Source: Glandiceps talaboti (lineage: Eukaryota; Hemichordata; Enteropneusta; Spengelidae). Taken from it: 22,500 nucleotides of DNA. The DNA lies in the NCBI RefSeq assembly GCF_964340395.1, contig NC_135557.1:11073546-11096045 (forward strand). Direction: 5' to 3'. Made by a program: the position numbers and the translations under genes. Below the pieces are notes generated by a model. The model was given only the letters and a program-made list of their open reading frames with translations. It searched no databases and was not told where the DNA came from. Shown here piece after piece: positions 9,263 to 18,432 of the stretch. Within the stretch, counting starts at the first letter, position 1. Every line of letters starts with the position of its first letter.

Positions 9263-10585
9263 ATATCACATGATAATTTTCTTCGTTCCCATGAACACCC
9301 ACGATTTTTTTGTTGACCTGATTACCTTCCCTTGTAATTGCAATTCCTAGTATTTGACAACAATGTTGTCAGTCGACCAAAGGTGCAGCATTGGGAGACC
9401 ATAACAACTAGAATACACGGTGTACTGCATTGTTCGACAAAACAATGGATGGCATTGTTCCAAAACTACTAACTAATCGATATTGTCCGATCGCAGACAG
9501 GTACAAGCGATATAAAAACACTCGATAACATGCTAAAAAATTAATGATACATCAGTTCCTGGTATCAGACAAGCCAGTTGAACAACAAGTCATCAATAGT
9601 TCAGTGACATCGTGGAAAAAAGAGTTACACACTTGTCGTTGGCGGCACTACATAATATAAGTGTTACATCTAGAAGATTCTCTTGTTTGCCTGACATCAC
9701 ATGACAGTACATGAACTGGTCTGCATGTAGGCTTGCAACCGTGGGGACATACATATTCTAAACATATATATATATATATATATATATATACCATTGAAAT
9801 TATATTGAGTTAGAAGTGAGGATCACATACTTCTAATCATGTATACGTTGAATCTCTTTGGACTGTTTCAAAGATCATAAGTTTCGTTTAATTATGTGAT
9901 TGAAAGAGCACTAATTCATCAACATGTTTTCAACTTAAAAAACATATTCTTTTCTGAAGATTGTTGTTTGTTTTTCACTAACTTTTTTTTTCAATTCTGC
10001 ATGTATGTTTGTCTTCCTGTCATTTATCTCACCGTCATTGTGCTGTCGCTATCCACAATACAAGGCTAACAAAATATATATGCAGATATCTAACATTTAG
10101 TCTAGTCAAAACCCAGGGTGTGTTTAAATCGGTTGACATGTTTACAAACCATGCTAAAAACTAGTTCTCCTTATTGCGTGTAATTTACTTACATAAATAA
10201 GGCTAACAAACAACAGTAAATTACAATACCCGCCCCCTCCCCCAGTGATGTACGTAACTTAATGATAAAAATAACGTCAACGGCACACATGAAAACATAC
10301 AATATTTGTGATGGCATTCAAGTGATGGGCTACCCAGGCATAAATAACATGTTACCACCTGTGAACAATCCCTGGTCATTGCATGTGCAGGCAAATATAG
10401 AGCGTATTTATTAAATTAACTATTTTTTCTGAAAATAAATGTTATTTTGGTTTGGTTTCAAACTATGGAGGTGGGGGCGATGAAGGCCAGGGATATGTAC
10501 AGAAAACCTTGTGCCTATCTATATTTTCCCATTTCTATCGCGTCGTGGCGCCCTTTAAAATTAACTGTTGATGCATTTCATCAAA

Positions 10586-10748
10586 ATGCATATTAGGGGA
10601 AATCCCCGTTAACGTTATCTACGTTGACATATACAAGGGTCACATTCCAACACACTTCAGTCTCCACTTAAAGCGGCGTATGCCTCCTCTAAGTATCATT
10701 GCCAGCAAAGCACAACTTTACTGATAATGTCGACCACTGATAGTATGT
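10586..10748 (+). promoter_or_regulatory. Putative promoter and first exon, copy B
   Basis: Same layout as copy A: a mutated octamer ATGCATAT (10586-10593), the intact kappa-B-type site GGGGAAATCCCC (10596-10607), TATA-like ATATAC (10629-10634), initiator TCAGTC (10657-10662), ATG at 10727 (Met-Ser-Thr-Thr-Asp plus one base) and GTATGT donor (10743-10748). From ATTAGGGG to CCACT, 77 bases differ from A at one position. The leader is 68 bases and holds an upstream ATG at 10680 that opens a 14-codon frame closing with TGA at 10722-10724, just before the main ATG. If transcribed, this short frame could lower translation of the main start. Confidence 0.4.
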
Positions 10749-11095
10749 ATAGTGTATATATTATGTGTACCACTCAGACTTATTTAGCAACCCTCAAGTG
10801 TAGATCCGGCAACTGGTCTTTCTATAAGACTACCATGATAATATATACGATGAAAGAAAACATAAATAGTTACACGGATAAACAAGACTAAATTATACAT
10901 GTATAAATCCAACATTTTACAATTTAAAAGTTATCACCTTCTTGTATCGTGGTTGGACGTTTCAGTAATGAATTCAAAACATGTTGTATCCTCAAAATCA
11001 ATTTTCAAACATTTGAAAATATTGTTAATATTCTAACGATTATGATTGTTACCACATCACCAATTTCTTAAAAACTTCAATAATTTAGCTGTTCT

Positions 11096-11143
<48 letters not shown>

Positions 11144-11144
11144 G

Positions 11145-11183
<39 letters not shown>

Positions 11184-11190
11184 TCGATTT
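11096..11190. repeat. (TTTA)n microsatellite, copy B
   Basis: A nearly pure TTTA array with one TTAG variant near 11143 and decayed units after 11183. The left flank ('ccaatttctta' about 45 bp before) places it at the same ancestral locus as 2787-3017 in A and 14139-14434 in C. Confidence 0.95.
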
Positions 11191-11630
11191 TAGCTAATTT
11201 ATTTATCTCTTTAATTCATTATTTACCCACTTCATACATTTATTTATTCACAGTGCTGATATTAGCCCAGGATGTAGATATGGTCAGTATCTACAAAACT
11301 TATATTATACATTAATAGCAATAATGCCAATAAGATTGGAAATATAACTTAGAATGAACCAGTGTCGAATTGTTTATGTGTGATACACTTTAACTATGAA
11401 AGAGAAACATGGACTACCTGGATTTAGTTGTATTTTTGTTTTTAGTATGGCACATTTAATGAGGCAAAGCAGATGAGAATATAACACAGGGCATTCTCTC
11501 CAACGTCTACGATAACACTGTTGGTTTATCTATTAAATTGTTACGTTAAATCCATTAAACTGACGTTGGGAACCAATACTAAAACGATAACGACGTTTAA
11601 CTAGGGATTCGACATTTATGCATAATTTAA

Positions 11631-12849
11631 TATTAACATATACAAAATGCACCTAGAATTGATACACTTGGTAAACCCCCCTCTGTTAGTAATCAAACAC
11701 GATTTGACTGAATTTTAGACAAAAAGACTTAATAATAACGTTTTATTTTTACCAAAATGACGAGTTTTGTTATGTCACCTGGCTAGAGATTATAGATATA
11801 AATGTAAAAACAGAACAAAAATTAAAAAAAATAAAAAAAAATAATGTTCATATTCGACTATTTAAGTTGACTGTGTTGGAAGTTATATAGTCTTAAAACA
11901 TATTATTGTTGATACATATATAATAACGTCATCACTATAATTTGCAATATTGGGAAAATTATTCAGCCATCCTGATGAACTATATAAAAAGTCATTTTCT
12001 CCTGTACACTTAATTAACTTGCGAATTGAAAAGTGTACGAAATATAGACCACATATGGTACAGGCACAAATAGGGAGCTTGTAATCCAGACTGAGCATGC
12101 TCAGACGCAAAGGACTGTGGATCTGGAGCTACTGATAAAATTAACCTCCCACAATGGTAAGGGTAACTATGAATTGATTTGTGGTTACAAACAATGCATC
12201 AAGATTGTTTTCAATACTATTGACTAGTAATGATGATCAAATTTCTCATGATGCAACATCAACATAGTGGGTTTGCAAAGTTCCCTATATGGAACAGATA
12301 ATGAGTATAAGCTAAAATTGTAGTCCTGAAAAAGTTGTTATTTTAAATCAGCGGAAACTACCTTGTCAGGCAGACAAAGTTCGACACAGATACAACAAAG
12401 CCACACTCATTAGCATTGACCGTAAATTTACAACTTGCGAATGTCTTGATATAATGTGTATTCAATATAAATACATATCGTAGGTGCCAATTAATGCGTT
12501 ATAATAACAAAATATCACATCGAGAATTTAGTCAAAAATCATGATTTGCGGGGTTTTATACAACGGGAACTTCCGTGTTGCCGTCACACGATGACGACAG
12601 GCCCACCATCGTGAATGCGTATGTAAATATTGAAATATTGAAGTATCAACTTAAACCATCTTGAACGGAACAGAAATATAAATTTATTCAAGGAAAATGC
12701 ATGAAAAGTCTGAATATTTTTTTCTATGATAAGCTATGTAAGAATGAATACATCCCAGCAATTTCTAATTTAAGTTGCTGGGTTGATGTCAATAATTTTG
12801 AGAGAAATATAGAAATTGATGCTTTACACACATTGACGTTTTATCAATG
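11631..12849. other. Spacer between copies B and C, no gene seen
   Basis: AT-rich unique sequence with A-rich tracts (11818-11842). A 75-codon minus-strand frame (11883-12110) shows no recognisable domain and is probably chance. A perfect 14-bp palindrome, CTGAGCATGCTCAG, lies at 12091-12104, and a GC-richer island with a GGAAGT-type ETS core on the minus strand lies at about 12545-12620. Neither is sufficient to call a regulatory element. Confidence 0.5.
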
Positions 12850-12980
12850 TATGTCGCACGGTGGCGCCCTTTCGATCTAGCTAACCGACCGAGCTAACAT
12901 TATGCAAATTTGGGGAAATACCCGTTCTTGTTATCTACGAACATTTCGCATTCCAGGGCACTCAAGTTACGAGTGTAAAT
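12850..12980 (+). promoter_or_regulatory. Diverged fourth promoter-like copy (C')
   Basis: Aligns with the promoter-like block of copy A: 'gtggcgcccttt' (12861-12872; A 2274), then 'agctaacc', an intact octamer ATGCAAAT (12902-12909), a weakened kappa-B-like GGGGAAATACCC (12912-12923), and 'cgttcttgttatctacg' in place of A's 'cgttatcgttatctacg'. The sequence then diverges, with only 'gcattcca' and 'cactcaag' recalling the A/B/C block. It is followed at once by a donor-type site at 12997 and a well-formed small intron, which suggests an older, functionally separate paralogue of the same promoter. Transcription is inferred, not shown. Confidence 0.4.
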
Positions 12981-12996
12981 GAGATAAACCTTAAAG

Positions 12997-13089
12997 GTAA
13001 GAGATTTCAATCTGTGGAACAATAACACTACTAACTTTTCTCTATGTTGTTTCTCAACAAATTATAGATTCAATGGCTTACTTGTAAGT
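12997..13089 (+). other. Candidate 71-bp intron and 16-nt micro-exon
   Basis: AAAG|GTAAGA at 12993-13002 is a strong donor. TACTAAC at 13029-13035 is a perfect branch-point match. The tract 'ttttctctatgttgtttctc' follows, and TAG at 13065-13067 is the acceptor. The following exon, 13068-13083, contains ATG (13073, Met-Ala-Tyr plus two bases) and is closed by another consensus donor, GTAAGT (13084-13089). All elements lie at typical spacings within 93 bases and downstream of the C' promoter-like block. If real, this is a leader intron followed by a tiny start-codon exon with outgoing phase 2. That phase does not match the phase-1 acceptors at 6516 and 22068, so it would belong to a different transcript or need other exons. 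Confidence 0.45.
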
Positions 13090-13228
13090 AAGACCAACAT
13101 TTTTTCTGCCTATCTATTGTAACATTCCATTCAACCACACTAAATACTGATAAATTAAAGTAAAATAACTCTACTATGTTACTTTCATAGTTTACTGTCC
13201 CACTGTAGTGGCGCTCTTTAAAGTTAAC

Positions 13229-13365
13229 TGTTATCTACGTTGACATATACAAGGGTCACATTCCAACACACTTCAGTCTCCACTTAAAGCGACGTATGCC
13301 TCCTCTAAGTCCTCATTGCCAGCAATGCACAACTCTACTGATAATGTCCACCACTGATAGTATGT
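13229..13365 (+). promoter_or_regulatory. Putative promoter and first exon, copy C
   Basis: Carries the 55-base block identical to A and B: TATA-like ATATAC (13245-13250), initiator TCAGTC (13273-13278), ATG at 13344 (Met-Ser-Thr-Thr-Asp plus one base) and GTATGT (13360-13365). The octamer and kappa-B sites are gone: 'gtggcgctctttaaagttaa' is followed directly by 'ctgttatctacg', a loss of about 55 bp relative to A. An upstream ATG at 13296, out of frame in B, is here in frame with the main ATG and would add 16 residues (starting Met-Pro-Pro-Leu-Ser) before Met-Ser-Thr-Thr-Asp. Core promoter elements are kept and upstream elements lost, so any expression would be expected to differ from A and B. 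Confidence 0.38.
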
Positions 13366-13576
13366 ATAGTGTCCATTCTATTGGTACTTCTCACCTTTAT
13401 TTAACAACCCCCAAGTGTCGATCCCGGCAAAATGTTCTTGCTATAAGACTACCTTGATAATATACACAATGACAGAATACATACATAGTTACACAATAAA
13501 TAAGAATAAATTACATATCGATAAATCCAACATTTTATAATTTAAAAGTTATCACCTTCTTGTCGTTGGACGTTGT

Positions 13577-13762
13577 AGTCATGAATTTAAAATATGTCAT
13601 CTTCTCATCAAAATCCGAAGGTTGGAAATATTGTTAATATACTAATGCTTATGCTGATAATGATAATAAAGTCATGAATTTAAAATATGTCATCTTCTCA
13701 TCAAAATCCGAAGGTTGGAAATATTGTTAATATACTAATGCTTATGCTGATAATAATAATAA
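13577..13762. repeat. 93-bp tandem duplication next to the SINE tail
   Basis: The unit beginning 'agtcatgaatttaaaatatg' at 13577 recurs at 13670 with almost no differences, ending in 'gctgataatgataataa' in the first unit and 'gctgataataataataat' in the second. Copies A, B and D have a single unit, so the duplication is recent. The second unit runs straight into the (ATT)n tail of the antisense SINE. Confidence 0.9.
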
Positions 13763-14115
13763 TGTTGGGTTCTTATATAGCGCTTTCCCACACCGTGCTC
13801 AAAGCGCTTTACAATTATTACCCTTGGCTCGGATCAGAACGGCACAACGGCCCTTTAGTCTTCCTCAACTCCCCGGGGAGCATACAATCCATTGCAGCCA
13901 TTTCAGCGCATAGGATTAAAGCCTTCACATTGCAACCTACATCCTACCAGGTCCCCAATCATACAGCTGGGTGGACTGAGGCACAGTCGTGGTACAAATC
14001 TTGCCCAAGGACTTTAGCCATTCAGAAACAAACAGCAGGCAGCGACAGGACTCGAACCTGCAACCTGTAGATCCCAAGCCGGTCACGCTAACCATTCACC
14101 CATCATGGCCACACC
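13763..14115 (-). mobile_element. tRNA-derived SINE with (ATT)n tail
   Basis: On the minus strand the element starts near 14115 with a tRNA-like head: 'gatgggtgaatggttagcg' (A-box region, plus 14086-14104) and a B box GGTTCGAGTCC (plus 14048-14058). The body continues to a 3' part carrying 'gtaaagcgctttgagcac' and 'agcgctatataagaaccca', and ends in an (ATT)n tail (13749-13763). The 127-codon plus-strand frame at 13687-14070 is this SINE read backwards, not a gene. Copies A and B lack the element at the matching place ('caccaatttctt'), so it inserted after the duplication. The ATT tail is the type made by L2/CR1-clade LINEs, which suggests such a LINE mobilised it. Confidence 0.85.
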
Positions 14116-14138
14116 ATCAATTTCTTTGAAACTAAAAT

Positions 14139-14346
14139 TATTTTTATTTATTTATTTATTTATTAATTAATTAATTAATTAATTAATTAATTAATTAATT
14201 AATTAATTAATTAATTAATTAATTAATTAATTAATTAATTAATTAATTAATTAATTAATTAATTAATTAATTAATGTATTTATTTATTTATTTATTTATT
14301 TATTTATATATATATATATATATTTATTTATTTATTTATTTATTTA

Positions 14347-14415
<69 letters not shown>

Positions 14416-14434
14416 TTGTTTGTTTATTTATATG
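14139..14434. repeat. Compound TTTA / TTAA / TA / TCTG / TTTG microsatellite
   Basis: Ordered blocks: TTTA (to 14164), about 110 bp of TTAA (14165-14274), TTTA again, a TA run (14307-14322), TTTA, TCTG (14348-14410) and TTTG (14410-14425). Nearly all blocks keep a 4-bp period. It sits at the locus that is pure TTTA in copy B and TATG/TTTA in copy A. The TTAA tract is fully self-complementary and could extrude or hairpin. Confidence 0.95.
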
Positions 14435-15424
14435 TATTTTATTTATCTAATTCACTGATTTATTTGCAGTGTCCATATTTGCCCAGGATGTAGATATGAT
14501 CATTATCTCCAAAAGTATAGTCTAGATTGCCACCAATAATACTTATAAGGTAATATTACTAATGCCTATGAGATTGGAAATATAATTTAGAATGTACCAG
14601 TTGGATTTATGTTTGTGTCTTACACACTCACCCTGAAAAGTGAAACATGGATGACCTGGATTTAGTAGTATTTTATTGTTAGCATGGGTCGTTCAATGAG
14701 ACGAAGCAGATGAGAATATAACACTATGATACTGGTAATGTTGTATCTTTAAAACTGTTCTTTTATTAAAATCCACGGTGAAACCGACATTATTGGGATT
14801 GTTTTCGCCAGAATGTCGTTGGAGAGGAGGGGGGGGGGTGGTAAGTTTGAAAGTAGGCCAAGGTATAAATGAACTTGTTACTGTCACAAGAAAAGGTGCA
14901 AACACAACTAAAAACAAACTCACTCAATGAAGTGGCAGCATATGTGAATACGAGTTGACGGACAGTGTCTCTGTGATGGCTAACAGTCCATAAGATTGTA
15001 GACTTGTACAGTTTCATTGGTGCTTACTAAGTGAGTCGACTCCAGTTCATTGCATTGGAAAGCAGTCCTGTTAACTGGAATGGAGCATAAAGCGTCATGC
15101 GACAATAAGGATTGGACAAAGAGGAGTAAAATTGAATAACTTATATACAAAACATCATGTCAAACTCTAAACAAATACTGAGCTGCAGATTGTTTACCGA
15201 TAGTATTGAACTAGAATATAATTCAGTTGAAAATGTGTTGATACACAGAAGACGACTAATATACATATAATGTAACTGTTAATATTGCTGCCTGGGCTCA
15301 TTCTCCGTCGAGCCCTAGGCCAGTGGAAACGGAACTGTATTTAAAAAAGGACATTAAGTAGAGTTAGTTTTATCATTGTATTATCCATGTTGTGTGATTC
15401 AATCTTCAATATAGAACAGTGTGT

Positions 15425-15434
15425 AGACGTGTAA

Positions 15435-15503
<69 letters not shown>

Positions 15504-15553
15504 TGCTTGGAATTGCTCCCAGCGATTTTCTGTTATGCAGACGTGTAATGTTG
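15425..15553 (-). mobile_element. Short poly(A) retro-insertion with 15-bp target duplication
   Basis: The exact 15-mer 'agacgtgtaatgttg' occurs at 15425-15439 and again at 15539-15553. Between the copies lie (TTG)n (to about 15467), about 36 T (15467-15502) and 36 bases of unrecognised body (15503-15538). On the minus strand this reads: target copy, short body, A36, (CAA)n, target copy. That is the hallmark of poly(A)-dependent target-primed reverse transcription with severe 5' truncation. The 70-codon minus-strand frame here (Lys and Thr runs) is an artefact. The source RNA is unknown. The mechanism differs from the ATT-tailed LINE and SINE elsewhere in the window. Confidence 0.75.
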
Positions 15554-15820
15554 CGGATTCAGCAATGCGTGTAGGGTGGCAGACATAGAATTGAATATCT
15601 GAACTACACACAGGTCACTGGTTAGTCGCACTGCTGGCATGTAGATGTCATATACTAAATATATATACTGATACTTATAAACTAATAACACAGAATTACT
15701 TAATACGTGTGACTCTTCTTACAATGCTTCTATGCCTGTAGTGTTTATTTGTTTGTATGCCTATGTGTTTGTAATTATGTTGCCATCCAATCTCCGTTTG
15801 TCTGTCTCTGACAATCAATT
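15554..15820. other. Short unique spacer, nothing recognised
   Basis: AT-rich unique sequence between the poly(A) insertion and the next microsatellite. The frames that start here run into the TATG array and are artefacts. Confidence 0.5.
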
Positions 15821-15904
15821 TGTATGTATGTATGTATGTCTGTATGTATGTATGTATGTATGTATGTATGTATGTATGTATGTATGTATGTATGTATGTA
15901 TGTA

Positions 15905-15943
<39 letters not shown>
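15821..15943. repeat. (TATG)n / (TCTG)n microsatellite
   Basis: TATG units (15821-15906, one TCTG variant near 15838) followed by TCTG units (15907-15943). The TATG-then-TCTG order is the same as at 1193-1347, but the flanks are unrelated, so this is a separate locus. Confidence 0.95.
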
Positions 15944-15948
<5 letters not shown>

Positions 15949-16474
15949 CTGTCTAGTGACAGTCGAACGAAGGAAATCGTAATAACTATTCTCCAACACT
16001 CTAATTCTAATCTCTAATTCATTTGTCCGATTTCAACGAGTTTACGTATCGTTAATATTTTGGATTTTTTCTTGTGTTCAAAACGTAACAATAGAAATCG
16101 TATATCATAGCGATCAACAAACTTCAAACTATTGATCCGATCAAAGCCTTGCTCAATTATATTCTATCGACATACTATATGTTTACATCACTCGTCACGC
16201 TAATTCTCGGTATTCAGTCCCATTCACCAGTAAAGAGGCTGGCAAGACTGATAATTACAATACCCACCCTATATGTAAACATACAAGTTTGAAAATGATG
16301 GATAATCTGAACGATTGATGAGATTAAATATCGATTATACTTCGAACTAACTGACATAAGAATTGCCCTGGAGAAAAGTGTATCATCTGATCAAGAAATG
16401 ATTGACAGGTAGCTATTGTCTCTCTTCTCCAAAGTTACTAATAGCTCGGTGGCGGTATGGCTATATTTTTAACA
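15944..16474. other. Unique spacer, no gene seen
   Basis: AT-rich unique sequence with no recognised frame, repeat or element. It forms the left flank of the inverted-repeat arm that begins at about 16475. Confidence 0.5.
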
Positions 16475-16945
16475 AAGTTATATAAAGTGGGTCAATTGAA
16501 GAGTGTCATATTCCCCCATGTACCCTTGTAGCCTTGGTGAAGTCTATACCAGACACAATACAATTTACATGAGCAACGAATCCAGTTAAAAATTAGACAT
16601 CTACAGGCACAGGTAGGTATTTCTGTGATCGGAAAGGAAAGACTAAAATGTGATGAACTGTTCAAGAATCATTGATTATTTCAAATATAACAATTCTATA
16701 AAAGTTGGATTAATATGTGAAACAAGAACATGAACGAAATCATATACTTGACATTGGAGGTGCTGAGTCATTGTTACGTTTTCAGCAACTCGAAGTAACG
16801 TGACTGATAACAAGTATCAATATATTTACCTTGCTATACTAAGTGTTTATTTTTTCACGAGTAATAGTACAGTTACATTTTACCCCACCCGTTCCTATAC
16901 TCGATAAACCAATTTTATTCTGTCCTAGATTTACATTAAACGTAT
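16475..16945 (+). repeat. Inverted-repeat left arm
   Basis: This segment is the reverse complement, with substitutions and indels, of 19911-20539. Clear anchors are 'agttatataa' with 'gtgggtc' (16477-16493 against 20516-20537), 'gacatctacaggca' (16597-16610 against 20357-20370), 'atcattgattatttcaaat' (16670-16688), 'gttacgttttcagcaact' (16775-16792), 'actgataacaagtatca' (16803-16819) and 'ccgttcctatact' (16890-16902). The tail of the arm (16888-17050) also has a direct copy at 20547-20700. No coding frame is shared, so the repeat is non-coding. Confidence 0.85.
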
Positions 16946-17479
16946 TATTAATGAGCATATCAATGAATGTTTAAGAATCAAACGGTTCACAGTTCCATCG
17001 TCGGTCACAGTACACCCCACCACTCCCCACACCACTCAACGTTTTACCAAACACACACTGCACTGCTTTCAAATGATATATCATATTTAGATTATCTCAT
17101 GCAATAGCGTCATAAGTATACAGCATTACTGATAATGGAGGTGATTAGATAGAGACGTTCGGTTCCACACTCAGGGGATAATTGTTAAGCAAGTCAAGTT
17201 TATGAATACATTACACGTATAAATAAGCTGTTGAGAAAAAAATATGTCTGTTTTTATTTTTATTTTCGACATAATGAGATCCCTGCCATTGTTAGTCAAT
17301 AGAAATGGTGGAAACGTTTAGACATGTTCGGACATAAACAAAACATTTATTGCCCGTTGGTTATCGGTGTGCTGACAGAAAAATAAATACTAACTGGTTT
17401 CATCTTTAAATTGCACGGGTAGGACAACATCCCAATCAAAATTTTCTTTTACTGTCAGGTAAGGGCATGTTTATTACAT
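16946..17479. other. AT-rich spacer, no gene seen
   Basis: Left part (to about 17050) is the direct duplicate of 20600-20700, including 'ttattaatgagca' and 'cgtcgg' landmarks. The rest is unique, with no supported feature. Confidence 0.5.
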
Positions 17480-17631
17480 CCATGGATTGATGGATGGATG
17501 GATGGATGGATGAATGGATGGATGGATGGATGGATGGTTGAATCGATGGGTGGATGGACAGATGGGATTGTGGGAGGATGGATGTGTGGCTGGTTAGACG
17601 GATGGATGAACGGGTGGATCGATGGACGGAC

Positions 17632-17686
<55 letters not shown>

Positions 17687-17687
17687 T
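17480..17687. repeat. (GGAT)n / (ACAG)n compound microsatellite
   Basis: Irregular GGAT units with frequent point variants (17485-17620) change to clean ACAG units (17635-17686). The minus-strand frames (Ser/Ile/His/Pro then Ser/Val/Cys/Leu) and the plus-strand Trp/Met/Asp/Gly frame are repeat artefacts. The GGAT part is far more degraded than the ACAG part, so it is probably older. Confidence 0.95.
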
Positions 17688-18432
17688 ATATGAAAAGTTT
17701 TTCAACTTGTATGGATTTCATTTGGTTAGAGCTTACATTCTTACCTAGAAAGTAGGTTTATTTAGCTGTCTGTGTGCTTTATATACTCTGGAATACAAGC
17801 ATAACTACATTTCTACAAGATGATTCCATTCATCTATAGAACTGTTATACTGTGATGAACTACAAATAAAATAAATCTGCCACATTAATTCCCCTCCTGT
17901 TAGTTCAGTGTTACGTTTTGTTATCGTCAGAGGTTTACGATCATGATTCTTATCCTTTTCGTAAACAAGGCTGTCATATTTAGCTTTAACTCAACTTTGT
18001 CGATTATACCACATCTATTTATGATTTTAACGCCCTTTGGTTGTAATTACATGACCAAAATACCTGATTTAACGTAAAATTAATAAACACAGTACTGTGT
18101 ATTACTGATAACCAGAACGGTTGTAGTTTAAGCCACCGAACATTATTTTTATTTAAAAAAAATAAGAAATTATTTTCCTCTTGATCTTCATGTGTATCGG
18201 TTTTCTTTCGCCAGTGATGTCAGTACATATTTCACAATTCTCATTGAAGGGGTACGCTGGCCGAAATTTGTTTGAGGGTTAAAGCAATATGCTTTTCAAA
18301 AACAAAACCATTTAAAAAGACAATCCTATTTTCTTGTAGCTGCAAGGTCCAAATTCCACATACAGTGAGACATATATTAATGAATACAACACTTGCTGTC
18401 TGTTGTAGAAAACTTGTTCATGTAGCATAACT
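17688..18432. other. Unique spacer, no gene seen
   Basis: AT-rich sequence with no convincing frame, splice context or repeat. The right end may include unrecognisable upstream parts of the LINE remnant that follows. Confidence 0.5.

Larger units (their letters stand above)
7404..11630 (+). repeat. Duplicated unit, copy B
   Basis: Direct-orientation paralogue of copy A (A1 pairs with B7404) through about 11630, where similarity to A (about 3440) ends. B carries a private insertion (8047-8606) and keeps the leader bases shared with C but absent in A. Conserved landmarks are the 5' block 7446-7620, 7914-8040, 8610-8830, the microsatellite at 9025-9262, 9265-9640, 10310-10400, the promoter-like block 10586-10748, and 11255-11600. 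The short frame conserved at 1656 in A and near 9544 in B differs mostly by amino-acid-changing substitutions, so it is not under coding constraint. The gene-free stretch 9640-10560 contains only a short TA run (about 9765-9790) besides duplicated sequence. Confidence 0.85.
13195..15345 (+). repeat. Duplicated unit, copy C
   Basis: Aligns in direct orientation with the right half of A (2270-3890) and B (10540-11600), without the 5' half. Copy C is closer to B in the leader (shared insert after CCACT) but closer to A at the 3' end, where B has lost similarity. It is interrupted by a 93-bp tandem duplication, an antisense SINE and a long compound microsatellite. The frames at 14693-14923 and 14790-15017 on the minus strand lie in this non-coding unit and are not supported by A or B. 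Confidence 0.85.

Noticed and set aside
11883-12110. 75-codon minus-strand frame between copies B and C
   Set aside because: No recognisable domain and no supporting signal; likely chance.
13687-14070. 127-codon plus-strand frame
   Set aside because: Its start lies in the 93-bp duplicated unit and the rest is an antisense tRNA-derived SINE with an identifiable B box; there is no independent evidence for a protein.
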